Shown in pieces: positions 10,801 to 23,569 of a stretch of 64,000 nucleotides of DNA. The DNA is from Hydractinia symbiolongicarpus (lineage: Eukaryota; Cnidaria; Hydrozoa; Anthoathecata; Hydractiniidae): contig NC_079888.1 of assembly GCF_029227915.1 (NCBI RefSeq), forward strand, positions 5,219,001-5,283,000. The letters run 5' to 3'. The stretch's first letter is position 1. Each line of letters opens with the position of its first letter. The translations under genes and the position numbers were made by a program. The notes under the pieces were generated by a model. The model did not search any database, was not told where the DNA came from, and worked only from the letters and a program-made list of their open reading frames with translations.

Positions 10801-13550
10801 CTGTTGCCACACCTGTGGCGTTTTGTTCAAAAGTAGGGGCTTCTTTGGCAGAAATTTCATTAAAATAGGGGCTTATTATAAGAAGGGATATTGGGAGATG
10901 AGGGATTAATTGAGTATTTCAGGTATCGATTATAGTGAAGCTTTCTTGTACTTACTGATATATTTAACGCATGCGCTCTTGCTCCTATGAACTGATTTAT
11001 GCTGTATATACATTTATTTCATACGTAGATGAAGAAGGGTGACACCATACAAAGCTTTCTGCAACAATGTTTGCGAGATTTGCGTCAAGAATTTACAGAG
11101 CTTAGGTTAGTTTTACATATATAGTAGTTGTAATATGTAGTCTATAAATTTTCTCTTCCTATATTTAAAGTTTCTTTCAAAATTCCGAAATATGTTTTAT
11201 AACATTTGGATTACAAAGCAAACAGGTTTCAAACGTTTCCTATACACGGCTGATCTTTCTGTTTTGAGCATATTTTCTTGATTTTTAACCATAGGGCTGT
11301 GGATGTTGTGAGCTTGATGTATGTTAAGGAAGACTTGATCATACCTCATGTAAGTTCAATTTGTTTTAAGTCAAAATACAATACAGGAGTCATTAGGCTA
11401 ATGGTATCTATAAATTAGCAAGAAACATCTGTTGTCGCAAATCATATTTAGCCCATAAAATAAAGTCATTTTCTGTTCGTTTGTCGTGTTCTCACAATGT
11501 TGGTTCCATTCCACTCCATTTAGTCAAGATAATATTTTACAAAATTCAAAAAAAATGTCAGGTAGTAAGATGTTGGGCCTGTTTGTGAGCAATCCAACTT
11601 TCTCACTTCATCATAGGTCTGACCTTTTCCTATTGTATTGTATTTTCTAAAAAATATTTTATGTTATGAAAAAGGTTTACCCTTGGGATTAGTGTTTCGT
11701 TGAAGACCTCTTTTCTGGATAAAAGATCTTATTTAAAATATAAGGAATCGTATTAGCAAGTACACAGGAAATCCTAACTTGGTCGTTAACAATAATCTTC
11801 CTGTGCATCACATAAAGAAAGCATGCTTATTTTGCACACTTCATGTTTTTAGCATTACACATTTTACGACTTTATTGTGACGAAGGCTCGTGGTAAAAGC
11901 GGTCCGTTGTTCAGTTTTGATGCGTACGAAGATGTCCGAATAACCCAGAATGCAGCTATTGGGAAGGATGAGGTAAGGTTTGTTTACATCTCATCCATTG
12001 TCGAACTGCCTTTTTTGTGCTTTTTTTCGTGGAACAATAGGTAAAAAAAATTATCAGACGTTCTGATAGGCTAGTGGAGCATGCAGGTTTTTTTTTTCAG
12101 TGAATCACAACTAATTAATGCATGTCTCTTACTTGTTTCAATTGCAGTGAAAAAGAATCTGACGAAAGTTCTAGTTCCAAAATTTAAGAATAAGGATACC
12201 AACCTTGATTAAATTTTATTTTGTTGTCTATAAATCCACTACTTTCTTTTTTTCGTAAAGTTTTTGTTGTTTCAAAATGTTTTTAATGTTGGAAAGTCTA
12301 ACAGTAAATTCTGAGATCTGATTTCCAGTAAGAAGTACATCGTAACTTTACATACTCTAAGTGCACGTAGAAAATGTGGCTAATTTTTGCGAAATAAAAA
12401 AAAGTTTGTACCGCAAAAAAAGATCATCGATTGCCACGAAAAACAACAACAATTTAATCCTACTTTTCACATTGTGACTAAAAAAGTTTAGGCTTGTCAA
12501 ACCAGATCAACTAATTTCGGAACGATACCGGTGTTATTTTCTAATTCAAACCCAGCATTATAAACATGTTCTAAACCAGATCAACTAATTTCGGAACGAT
12601 ACCGGTGTTATTTTCTAATTCAAACCTGGCATTATAAACATGTTCTAAACCAGATCAACTAATTCCGGAACGATACTGGTGTTATTTTCTAATTCAAACC
12701 CGGCATTATAAACATGTTCTAAACCAGATCAACTAATTCCGGAACGATACCGGTGTTATTTTCTAATTCAAACCCGGCGTTATAAACATGTTCTATGTGC
12801 AAATGAACGTGTACAAAAGAATCAAAATAGAAACGACGAATCACTCTGTTCTTTTATTTGCTATTAGTCTCACGCTGGAAAAGTTTGTCTACGCAGTTGG
12901 TACGAGAAGAATAAACATATATTTCCAGCCAGCCGATGGGAACCTTACGACGCTGAAAAAAAGTGGGAGAAGTATACGGTATGTATTGGCTTTGTAACAC
13001 GTATTTCAGAAGTAACACTAACATGAAAAGCATCTCTCTTTTTTTTGTTAAAACTCCCAAGAATTCAGGCAATTGTTTATTATTTTAATTTGATTTTGAC
13101 ACATGATAGCAAGGTGATGCTCTACAAATCGTTTTCTTTAAGTATACTAAGTCAGTTTTACAAGTAAATGCATTTTCGGATTCAGGGCTAAAATGTGAAA
13201 ACTTTTAGTACATTTTTATAATCCACAAAAACGAGTCCAGTTTCCCTGGCAACTGTACAACGTTTTTTACATAAAGAGTAAATGTACTAAACTCGCGAAC
13301 CCGGGGTAAACACAACAAGTTGTTCAAGTGATCGGAAAATTGTAAATAGATTTTTTCGTGAGATTGACGAGAGTTTTACACGGTCGAAATGTTTGTTGCA
13401 TTAGACTGTATTACCGCCAAACTCGCCCAGCTTATTTTACGATTGTTTTTAAAAATCAAAAGTATTTCGCTGAATATACAATCCATAGGCGAAACGACTT
13501 TTCTTATATATATTTTTTTTGTTTTTTAGATTAACGATAAAGCATCGTGA
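7814..13550 (+). CDS. FAM50A: FAM50A / XAP5 family nuclear protein, 12 coding exons
   Basis: Joined exons: 7814-7924, 8338-8431, 8814-8914, 9519-9657, 9842-9912, 10328-10394, 10479-10540, 11029-11105, 11295-11349, 11853-11972, 12868-12978, 13530-13550. They sum to 1029 nt, 342 aa; human FAM50A has 339. The N-terminus M-A-Q-Y-K-G-A-S, the block [14 protein letters not shown], the acidic run after [17 protein letters not shown], the [10 protein letters not shown] block, [16 protein letters not shown] and the [10 protein letters not shown] block are all XAP5 hallmarks in the right order. XAP5 proteins are nuclear and tied to spliceosome function. Exon 3 could end at 8907, but the 8914 donor with acceptor 9518 keeps a gap-free alignment to human. 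The last exon is short and ends I-N-D-K-A-S rather than the human I-R. Introns hold a MITE and a 74-base tandem array. Confidence 0.93.
9951..10036 (+). repeat. TTG/TTGTT-rich low-complexity tract
   Basis: Runs of TTGTTATTG and TTTTGTTTTG units in FAM50A intron 5. On the other strand it reads as a meaningless N/Q/K-rich frame. Confidence 0.6.
10572..10925. mobile_element. MITE, terminal repeat TACCGTAAATAC (copy 1)
   Basis: The left end TACCGTAAATAC (10572-10583) is mirrored by GAGTATTTCAGGTA at 10912-10925. The inner sequence, including a GGCTTCTTTGGCAGAAAT-type stretch and GGGGCTTATTATAAGAAG, resembles the copy at 49408-49787. It lies in FAM50A intron 7. No transposase is present, so it is non-autonomous; the superfamily is not assigned. 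Confidence 0.5.
12499..12794 (+). repeat. Tandem repeat, four copies of a 74-base unit
   Basis: The word ACCAGATCAACTAATT recurs at 12501, 12575, 12649 and 12723, an exact 74-base period. The copies differ at only a few positions (for example CCCAGC, CCTGGC, CCCGGC), so the array is young. It lies in FAM50A intron 10, ending about 75 bases before exon 11, without spacers. Confidence 0.9.
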
Positions 13551-16500
13551 TCATGTTTGGTTTTTTGTGTCAATGAGCTGAGAAGTGGAAGCACTCAACA
13601 ATTTTACAAAACGATACTTGTATATACATATTTAACACGATTAAAAAATTTCTACACTTAACCTTTTTTTTGACCTACTCGTTAATTTTCGGTGGAAATA
13701 GCATGTTACATTTCTGCTTCCCTTTCAATGTCAAGAAGATATTGCTAAGTAAAATACAAGGCAGATTGGATTTTGTGGGCCTGTCATTCATGTGGTACTT
13801 TAAGCATAGAACGCTTAAGCGAGAGAGATCAGGATGAATTTGTGCTCTGGTTAGGCTTAGGTCTCTGCTTGCCTCATTTTTTCTAAACAAAACAGGCCTA
13901 AGAGAGAAAAACTGTTTTTAGAAGGAATAGGTTTGCAATGGTATTTTTTTACCCGTTGGATTTCTTAAAACACTTAAACAATGATGGTGACACACACCAC
14001 AAACATTCTTCTTCACCTCACCTGTTGTAAGGAAATATTTTAGCAATAACTTCAGTAAGGTCACAAAACCGTAAGATGTTGTTACAGCGAACTTTAGCGA
14101 TTTGGTGACCTTTCCAGTGTCTTAATTTTTTCGTCTGGTTGAATTTCCAGTTGTTTTTGTACGCATCGCTTTTATCAGATGAAGAGAGGCGGAGCTAGCA
14201 TAAAATTCCTATCGGCCATAAAAAAGTTTGCGTTCGTTTGCGTCGCATAAAGAAAATAATCTCATACGTAATGCAATACCTTTATTAGATTGGGTTTTTC
14301 GACATTTTTTTTATACTTACCATACTAATTTTGGCGAATCTGTATGAGCAGTTATTTCGCGCTTCAACACAAACACTCCATGCATATACCTTATTGTTTA
14401 TATAGCTAAGTATAAACTAAACATACCAAAGTTGTCACCAATTTTTTATTGATAAATTTTGTTGTACAGGCTATATACACTACAGGAGACACGGGGAAGA
14501 CAATGTATTTGCGTGCATCGTTTTTCCACATAGTCTGGTGACGCACGACGCCTTGGAATGTTTTTTTAAAAATCGAGTTTGTTTGGAGATCAGATTGCTC
14601 TGTTGCAGTTATAAATAACGAAAAACTGTGTTTTTAATCGAAAGATTTGTTTTCGTGGTTAGGTTATGGTGGACTCGGCCTAGCAGCAGTTTGTGACTTT
14701 TTACATTTTTGCCCGCTTTGCTGAAATCTAGATGCTTTGGGCTAAAGTTTACGGAGAAAAGAGAATGGGCACAAATGTTTTACTAGAAAAAGTTGTAACA
14801 ATATAATTCACATCCAAGGTTAATTTTTATATTCAGCAGGTATGATGTAACGTTTAAAAACTTATTTTTGCTTACTCCACAAGTTTATTTACGAATTAGT
14901 TTTTGGGCTGACGCAGCCATTTCGAAACGTCACGGAAAGAACATGAGTGGCCCCATTTGTTTGTATGCGCGAACAAACTAACCAGGGAAGAAAGACTACT
15001 CCTTATTAAAATTTACGGGAGGTGTGGGCAAGGACGGCCGACCAATCAGCTTCGCGATTCGTCATAACAACACGCTGAAAAGAAAAAAATCGGCCTGTGG
15101 TTTGCTTCGACTTTCCAAGGGACTTTCGTTCCGTTACCAGCGATAGAAATTGGCTCTAACATTACCGAAAACTCGGTTATTAGTGCTACCATGAATAACT
15201 ATCCAAATTAGAGTATCAGGTAAAACATTAGACAATTTAGCAGTGTAATTCAATGTTTTAAAAAAATTTTTCAGCTGAATATTTATAAGTTTTCGTATGG
15301 TCACGGTTCACTTATCAAAATGGCATCTGATAACGACTGACCGGCCGGAAAGTTTTTTTCTTACAAGAAAAAAAGAAAAGAAAAACACAATGTTAATACA
15401 ATACCTTGCGATACCTTGTGTTTTGATGATTTTATTTCAGCTTAATCTTAAGGTTTAAGATTGTAGATGAAAAATATCGCTCTCTCAGGTATGGGTTACA
15501 TGTAAATATTCCGACCAATTTTTAAAAGAAGACAACCTATTTATAATAAAAATGTGAAAAAAAGTCCAAACATAAGTGCAACTGTCTTTGTTACTGGTTA
15601 AACTTCTTAATTTTTCTGTGAAGAAATAAGCACACAAATCTGACAGGAATGAAATAAAACAAAACACTGTTCTTGTTCTTGTGTGTTATCACCCTATAAA
15701 TTTTTTTGAAATTGTTGCTGATATAAATTCAAGCATGCTGTTTATTTTCCTCAAAGATTCTCTTTTCTATTTTTTTGGTTTGGAGACAAGCAGATATATA
15801 CATAGTTTGTACTATCACTCACCACTTCTATTTTAAAGAGTGGAGGGGATTGTAACAAATCACTAAAGTCACACTACACAGGCTTTTTTCACTAAAGGTG
15901 GTTTATGGAGTATAAATGTAAGTCAATGGCAGTAAACACATTTTTACGTATATTATTTATTCCATATTAAAAGATAAACAACACTATCTGTGATCATCCA
16001 TTTTTATTATATGTTTTCTTAGTAAGCTATTGCTGATTAAGGCAAAACTAAACACCATTTTAAAGTCTTTAGGTCTGTCGTAGGTAAACATGTTAAACTT
16101 GGTTCTTAGACCACAGCCGTAACAACATGTTTTGTAGTCATTCTACAGGATTATTTCACTAATTCTCAGTACCTGCAGAGTCTAATATGTTTAAATCACT
16201 CTGATGGAGAGTTTATTAATTGAGCGTGACTGTACTATTTTGCACAACACAGTAAAGTATATTAATTTAGAATTATTTTTGTTACATTATTCTGTTACAT
16301 TATTTTATTGTCATTGGTACATTATTTTATTGTCATTGTTACAAGTAGTACTTTATCTCATTCATTTAAAGTTTAGAATTAGTATGAACATGCCGAACTG
16401 GGTGTTGGGAATAGGTTATTGAGATAAAAAAATGGATAGGTTGTAGATCTTGTAATTTTTTTTCAATATTTCTGAAACTGCTCTACCAACTATATTTAAT

Positions 16501-19500
16501 GCAGTCATTAAAGTTACACAAAAATCGTTTTAAGTTTTGTTGCCATCCCCTACTGAGATTAATAACAAAACAGTATGGCATCTTGTATAGTTATGTATAA
16601 TTGTTATTATAAACACTCCCCCTAAAACTTGGATAAGCCTACAAATGCAGATTTCGTACCTAAGATGACTTCTAAAAGTTTACAAAAGTTTGTGGAGTTT
16701 TGTCCATATACAAATATTCTGTCAAGTAGAAAAATTAGCAATTATTTTTTCCCATGTATTTATGTATTTCCATATGTTTCCAAAAATTTTTGTTATATTT
16801 TAAAATAAAAAAACCACCTTTATGTCTTACCTGGATAACAGCGATTTCTTTGCCAGTAAAATGTTTTTTTAAAGATATTGGGAAGGACTAGAAGACTGCC
16901 TCTATTAACAAAAACAGTGTTGTAAAATGCACAAGTAGTTTTCCAGTCATCAAATCTGAAAGCTTACTTCACATAAAAACAAGTTGAGTTTATAAATAAA
17001 ACCCCTCTGTAAACGTTATCTAGGAACCTTTTGTTTTTTTTAAAAAAAAGCTTTATTAGTTTTGCAGATATATGCCTTCAAAGTTAATTTTATAATGCAA
17101 AATTATGATGTCATAAACTAGCTCTAAAACATGCAATTGTTGTTATTAAGCATAATTATAGAAATGTTTAAAATGTCAAACTGAATGGCCAAAAATTATT
17201 TTTAATGCATTGACAAAACTGTTTAATAAAACACCTCACTCAAGCTAATTCATGATGTGATGCGTAATTAGTGGAACTGTATTTTTAAAAACCAATCAAA
17301 ATATTTAAAAAACTAGACAAATTCCTAGACAACTTTTCACGCTCTTTTATATATCAACATGTTATGCAGTATGTAAGCTATAAAGATTTATTAAATTATA
17401 ATTTAACAAAATAACACAATTATACAAAATACACTTCAGAATTTTCCTGATTCTCTTTACAACCAGCAGTTTTAACCAGTATTTTTGTGGTATTAAGAAG
17501 AAACTTATCTCTACAAGTGACACTGGTAGGAAATAATCTTAATGCGAAAAGCAAATGTTTTTTATTTAAATTAAACCTTTCTTATATGTCAATGAAAACT
17601 TAAAGACAGGATAGGGAAGAATTCACCATTGGTGTCTATACCTTCAAAATACAGTTGCCTTTAATGGTTGTTTGGAATTTATTCATTCACTATTTTAATG
17701 TGGCGCCGTAGATTAGTGGTTATAGCTCTCATACTCTGTGCGGGAGACCGGGGTTCGATTCCTCTTGACGGCGATTCAACATGGCCAAGTGAATGTTACC
17801 ATAGCCCCAGGTTAACCCAAGCCATGTGAGAGAAATTGGGGAGATGGCTCCATGTGTGGGACGTTGGATGTTGCCAGGAATTGTCTAGTAGAGTGCAGGC
17901 CCTAATTGGCTAGCCATGTAAGATATGCACATCTGTCTGTCTATCTTTAATTAATACTGGCACATTTTTTCCCCTGTTAGTTTCTGATTTAAAAAAAAAA
18001 CATTTTGAATATTATTTTGTTCATCTTGTGGCAGTATATTAAATTAACAGGTGAATTATTATGTAGTGCTCTGCATTATGTTAAACTGTTTGTGACGAGA
18101 ACAGCTAGTCAGAATTAACTTATGTTATCATGTAACATGTTGTGAGTTGACCTTTAAGCAATTTGCAGGGTATCTTTTAAGGTTGGAAGTTAGTCACAGT
18201 GAATGAAGAGTACACACATTGTCATTGAAATTGTGAAATAATGAATTAGGAACCTGGAAAAGACTATTGCTATACTCGATCTTTAGTGAGTTTTTTGTGG
18301 AAGAATTGTGAATGGACAGAAAATAAGGAAAATGCAAAATTGTCTATCCAAAAATATGCAGGATGAATTCACAAACAGTCAATTTCGCATTCATTTTTAT
18401 CCTTCGCTAAACCATGTGTACCTTCAACCCATTTATACTTTGTTGTGTAACAATTATGTTTTTAACCAATAATTTAAAAAAAATATTGTGTATAAAAAAG
18501 TACACAAAGTTATTTAAAATTATAATGTCTTGTTGCTAAGTTTACACGTGGTATTTTACTATTATTGCATAAATTTTTCCCAAAATTGGTGAACTTTAAT
18601 ATTCTGAACTGGTTAATATTTTCACAAAATTACATTGACCTATCTATCAAGCCAATTATGTAATCTTGTTAAAACCTTTTCTGTGAACTTAAGAGTGGAA
18701 AAGATTTTTTAAAAAAATTATCACAGCAGTGTCTAAATTTATTAACTTACTTCAAAATTGACCATGGTAAATACGAAACTAATAAAATCTAAATATTTAA
18801 ATAAAAAAAAACTACACAAAGAAAGGTATTTGTCCCTTTGACAGACATGAAGGTTGCTGGTAATTTTAAGTAGCGTTGGATTAACATGGTATGCAAATGT
18901 CGTGACAACTGAGCTACAATATTGAGTGATTTATATTCATATTAATGCCACGAAACATCTTTTTAAAAATTATTTCTATAAAGTTTAGATTTACTCTCGT
19001 TTAGATAACTTTAATTTAGCATTCTAGTTGTAAATGTATTTACTGTGTGTGTGTTCTTAGGATGTTAAATTCTTTTGTATGCCTGTGTATTCACATTTCG
19101 CATTTTTTCTTTTAAGGCTTATTTTACACCTGATCGTTTTGGTTTAATTGTGAATGCTAACATAAGTTGTTATTCTATAATGTATGGTTTTAAAATCAAA
19201 TTTTAATTCACAAGACTCTTAATGTAAATGCCAGCTGAATAAAATTACAATTTGTACAGGGGGAATCCATTTAACAATTCTTATTGTTATACGTACATTT
19301 TTGTTTTTTATGTTTTTAAATTGTAAATATATATTTTTGCACATAAAAGTGACCTGTTTATTAAAGCATATTACGAATATCTTTCTGGATGTATGATAAC
19401 ACGGTGTATATTATTTCATAACATTGACTTTGATTAATGGGTTTCCCCAGTTGTAAAAATAATCTCCACTCTATGGTGGAGGGTGATGTTGACAACTAAA

Positions 19501-19744
19501 AATATTTGTGGTTGACGTTTATGTTCATACTTTGGTTTTGACAATGATTTTTTGTATTGATTCCTAGTATTATAATTTTTGTAAGTTTCTTGTTTCTTGT
19601 ATTTTGTTTCTTTTTTAACTGTATTTAATTTAAATTTTTAGTGAAACAGCGAGCCATTTAATGGGAGTAGAAAGAGTTTGATTATCTATAAACGACGAAA
19701 AAGTATATTAAAAATCGCAAAAGAAAAAACAACAACAAACTGTT
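13551..19744. other. Long interval between FAM50A and the Bcl-2-like gene
   Basis: No conserved exon. The stretch 14900-15220 is richer in GC and CpG than its surroundings and has a CCAATCAG box at 15042-15049 and a GTAAAA donor near 15220; with the TTTTTAG acceptor near 19640 it could be the promoter and 5' non-coding exon of the Bcl-2-like gene, but this is speculative. Also present are a tRNA-derived SINE at 17702 and a short duplicated word (TTACATTATTTTATTGTCAT) at 16280-16340. Confidence 0.4.
17702..17955 (+). mobile_element. tRNA-derived SINE, Asp-tRNA-like head (family 1, copy 1)
   Basis: The head at 17702-17774 has a box A-like TAGATTAGTGG and a perfect box B (GGTTCGATTCC); the stretch GCGGGAGACCGGGG is identical to the anticodon arm and variable region of animal tRNA-Asp. 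Complementary ends (GCCGT and ACGGC) remain, but the anticodon stem is broken. The body after it, including ACCATAGCCCCAGGTTAACC and GCTAGCCATGTAAGATATGC, recurs in inverse orientation at 43903-44246, so it is a SINE and not a tRNA gene. Confidence 0.8.
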
Positions 19745-21241
19745 ATGGCCACAGTGACGTTGACGCCACCGACCTACTCTAAACGGAACCACAAAATTTC
19801 ATTAAAACGCAACCCTGAATGGGTAGAAGTGAGTGATAAAGCCCACGCGATTGCAACGTATTACATACCGTATCATTTAAGGAACAGTGTGGAACAAAAA
19901 TCTTTGCGTGGACTACCGAAAAGTTACCTCATACCTCCGCAACAACCACCAGAGTTGTTTACATTTATTGCCAAACTATGTACGCATATGGAAGCTAAAA
20001 ATAGTTCTTTTTTTACAGATTTACCTGAAAGACTTAATGTAAGGGTGGACAATTCAAAAACTAAGTTTTTAGGCTTGTGTAAGGAGACGTTTGCTGATAA
20101 AGTAGTGAACTGGGGACGTGTTATATCTATCTTCACCGTAGCAGGTTGTTTTGCTTTACATTTTTTGAAAAAAAATCAGCTATCCACTGTTCAAAAAATA
20201 CCACTCTGGGTACAAGAGTTTATTGACCAAGAATTGGCAGATTGGATTATCGAGCAAGGAGGTTGGGTAAGAAAATTTCGTATTTTTTTACTTTAAAATG
20301 GTAACAGTGGGTGGTATGGTCTAGTTTAAAACAGGAAATAAAAGCCACTGATTGTAGGAGGATGCAGGTTGGCTACTGAGTCAGAAAAATTGTCACAATC
20401 TCTTCCAATTAGGATAAAATCCTGAAAAGTCATCGGTTACTTTTGTTCTGAATTCGTTCAAAATTATAACACGTCTTATTTAAGACCTTATGACTTTATA
20501 CAAAAAGTTGCTGTTAATTTTTCGACTGAATTTGGTAAAAGAAGTCGGGGTTAAAATTATTCAGGTGAATTAGGGAATTTAAAGTTCATTTAGGACAAAG
20601 CATCCTTGAAGCATGAAAGGATTTTTTGTTCGTATAAAATAAACTCTACGAGGCTTTGTTGATTAGTCACTTGAAGAGTAATTTCGAATTGTTATATTAC
20701 TGAACTTTGTTTCGACAATACATTTGTTGTCAAATATATTTGTCATCAAATATTTTCACAGGCTATGAATACACAAAAACGGTTATATTTGCTAATGTTT
20801 CGTTAAAATAGTTGAATCTATTCAGTACTTTGTTTGCTGTCAACTTTCGCATCACATGTTTGTTGTTTGGTAGTACAATTGACACTATCTATTGTGATGG
20901 GCACATGATGAGCAGACATGAATTCTGAGAAATGTCACAACAGTTTTGATTGTGTGAAAATGACAAAAAACAGTCAGGCTGTGTGTGTGGTCTGTGAAGA
21001 TAGAAAGAAAATTAAAAAAACTTATTTCATAGCCGAATTTGCTTTAATGGTTAATAGTACTTTTTTCTGTTCGCTGTCTAATTTTTAACTTTACCTTTAT
21101 TCTTTTGCACAGGAGGATATTCACAATAAACTCTCGCCTGATGGTAAAGATGGTTTACCCAGTTGGCACCGAGCCGTTGCCTTTGGTGGCGTGGTGGTCG
21201 CAGCTGGTTATCTTCTCTTCTCAACTGGTTTGGGGAAATAG
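19745..21241 (+). CDS. Bcl-2 family apoptosis regulator with C-terminal membrane anchor
   Basis: Exon 1 is 19745-20266 and exon 2 is 21113-21241 (GTAAGA donor, CACAG acceptor), 216 aa, phase 0. Residues 119-138 carry BH1 (V-V-N-W-G-R-V-I-S-I-F) and residues 167-174 BH2 (W-I-I-E-Q-G-G-W). The intron falls just after the BH2 tryptophan, a position conserved in Bcl-2 genes. Exon 2 ends in a hydrophobic anchor (A-V-A-F-G-G-V-V-V-A-A-G-Y-L-L-F) and a short tail G-L-G-K, fitting insertion in the outer mitochondrial or ER membrane. BH3 is weak: the helix around L-F-T-F-I-A-K-L-C-T-H-M-E-A lacks the usual G-D pair. BH1 resembles Bak and Bcl-2 equally, so a pro- or anti-survival role cannot be decided. 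Confidence 0.88.
20881..20940 (+). repeat. Left copy of a 60-base long-range inverted repeat
   Basis: This stretch, with core GGGCACATGATGAGC, matches the reverse complement of 24787-24846 at about 55 of 60 positions. It lies in the intron of the Bcl-2-like gene. Confidence 0.8.
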
Positions 21242-23569
21242 ACTAGGTTTTTCTCAAGATAGAACAAATTACATTTTACTTTGGCAGGTTTCCGGGGTAC
21301 GCTTTTTAAATCGTATAACGGAGTTAAAAATCATTAGTCTGGTTACTAAAATTCTCAAATCCTGAAAGCTGCCAATATACGTCTAATTCCAATCTTGTTA
21401 CTTTTGGTTGACTTTTTGTCGAGTGTAAATAGTGAAGATTGCGTTATTGTATATAGAGGATGAGTTACAGTGAGTCAATACGGTAAGGCGAGTTCGAACG
21501 AGTTTACTCTTATACTGCGTTTTCAACATTAAAAAAGGCGTACATTTTGATGGATAGAATAACTTCAAAAATTTGGTGCCTATAATTCTGTTCGCTTTTT
21601 TTCACCTTTGTCATTTCGAAAGGTTCAATCAACCTACTCTCATACAATCAACCTACTCTCGATACAATCAACCTACTCTCATACAATCAACCTACTCTCG
21701 ATACAATCAACCTACTCTCGATACAACATCTGCTTAGAAGAAGCGTTTTTAATAGCAGCGAAAATTGTATGAAAGAGCAGTAAGGAAAAAAAAATTCTCG
21801 AGAAATTTGTATTATTTTTAACCCGAAAGTTGCTAATACCTCCTGACATGTGATGTTATTTCTTGTTCGCGCGCGCATACAACTCTTCTTCCAGTACATA
21901 ACTAACTCTTGTTCGAGCACAACTCTTGCTCGCGCGTGCACATGTAACTCTTCTTATTTTTAGTTGTTTCACCCACGAAGAATTTGAACAAATTGAAAAA
22001 TTTCTCGTTGTGTAAAAAATACTAAACATTTCCGGAGGTCGAACTCGAAAATCGATTCTTCACAACAGCAAAATTACAAAGCAATGTTTATAATTCAGCG
22101 GGTGTAAGCGGTCGCTCTATCTACGCAGGCGCCCCCTACCACAGAAATAAATAAATAAAATGTAAATAAAAAGCAAGTCTGAAGTTGGCCAGAATAAATT
22201 ATTCTGCGAAGTGACAAAAAATAAGAAAGGACGAATAATTCGATCGAAACGAATGTAATATGAAAATTCTGCCTACTGATTTTTGCAAAAATTTTGTTTT
22301 GTCGCGAAGGTTCCGTAAACTCATACTTGAAATTGTTTGATCTCAATGTGACGACTGATTGTCTAATATAAAAACTTAACAAGCACCGGGGACGAAGTTG
22401 TCGTTTTTGGCACAAACACGCTTGGTTTCTACTTTTCAAATTAAAGCTATTGACAAACCATTTTTTCTGCTTTGAACTATCCGCATAGCTATGACGTAAT
22501 GCTTTATTTAGAAATAGCTAAGGGAAGACCCTATTTTTTCAGGGAAGCTTAAAATATCTTTCCTACGGTTAATTAACCATGCGGTACTTCTGTCCATCCG
22601 TGTCAATGAATATATATGACATAGCGTCCACCATCGTAGATGCTTTGATTTAAATGAATGAACATAGAAAATGCGACACAAACACTTCAGCATTTTTTTA
22701 AGATAACTTCCTTGGGATGTTTTGTTACGTATTTCAATGTGTTGATTCTTTCCGTGTAGTCTTTATGCTTGGTATTGAGGTTGGTACTTCTCCACAGTTT
22801 TTTTTTGTTTGGAGGATTCTGGTTATCGGGGTAAGGGAAAGTCAGGGAAGATTTATCACTTTTTTAAATTTTTCCCGCCTTATGATAAAGCAGTACTTTT
22901 TATTACACTTAAAGAAATGGGGAAAATTATTAAGTAATAGATTTAATGACAAAAAATGTAAGATATTTATTGGAATATGTCAGGGAAAAGTACCAAAATG
23001 AAAGAAGGTCTTTAAAATAGAGTCAGGGGAATTTGTTCACATTTGTCAATTTTTGGATGAAGCAGAGCTGAAATAACGTAAGATACCTTGATTTTCCCAT
23101 ACTGCATTGCGAATTCATAAATTTAAAAATGGTAGCACTATTAGTAAAAAGGTCTATTCTTTAAAACTATGTTGCCGATGTATTTAAGTTAAGGGGCGCG
23201 TGGAACAAAGTCATAGGTCACACGTTCTAAAGTTAAATTTATATTTTGAAATATAAAATTTTTGTCGCAAACAAATAATGTAAACATTTTTTTGGGAATA
23301 GCCTCGCACTAAGAAGAAAAAATTGAATGCTACTACGTCATGTTTACGCATCCGGTGCAACAAGATTTACTCAGAAAGCAGCCAACTTGGTGTAAGAATG
23401 ACGTCATTCTGGCCTGCACTTCAGGGGGGGACGGGTCTTTTTTCTTTTAAGTACTAGGAGAGTCACCAGCCACAAGCGCTACTCCTTTCTTTAACTCATT
23501 AGATTTTAAGACATAACCGTACAACGAAATTTTTCACCATGTTGTAAAAAATTACATGTCTTTTTTTAG
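21242..23569. other. Non-coding interval after the Bcl-2-like gene
   Basis: It begins with the Bcl-2-like 3' UTR. No convincing exon is seen. It holds the 19/20-base tandem array at 21626-21724 and a CpG-rich patch with alternating CG at 21865-21930. Open frames at 22095-22439 (minus) and 22717-23001 (plus) lack splice context or family resemblance. Confidence 0.4.
21626..21724 (+). repeat. Tandem repeat, five copies of a 19/20-base unit
   Basis: CAATCAACCTACTCTC is repeated five times, joined alternately by ATA or GATA. Confidence 0.9.

Noticed and set aside
12499-12794. CRISPR-like array
   Set aside because: The repeats are contiguous 74-base units without unique spacers, in an animal intron.
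12788-12997. Plus-strand open frame of 69 codons over FAM50A exon 11
   Set aside because: Wrong frame: the true FAM50A frame there gives [14 protein letters not shown].
17702-17774. Functional tRNA-Asp gene
   Set aside because: The anticodon arm is not paired and the sequence continues into a SINE body found again at 43903-44246.
19924-20136. Minus-strand frame opposite the Bcl-2-like exon
   Set aside because: Antisense of a clearly conserved coding exon.
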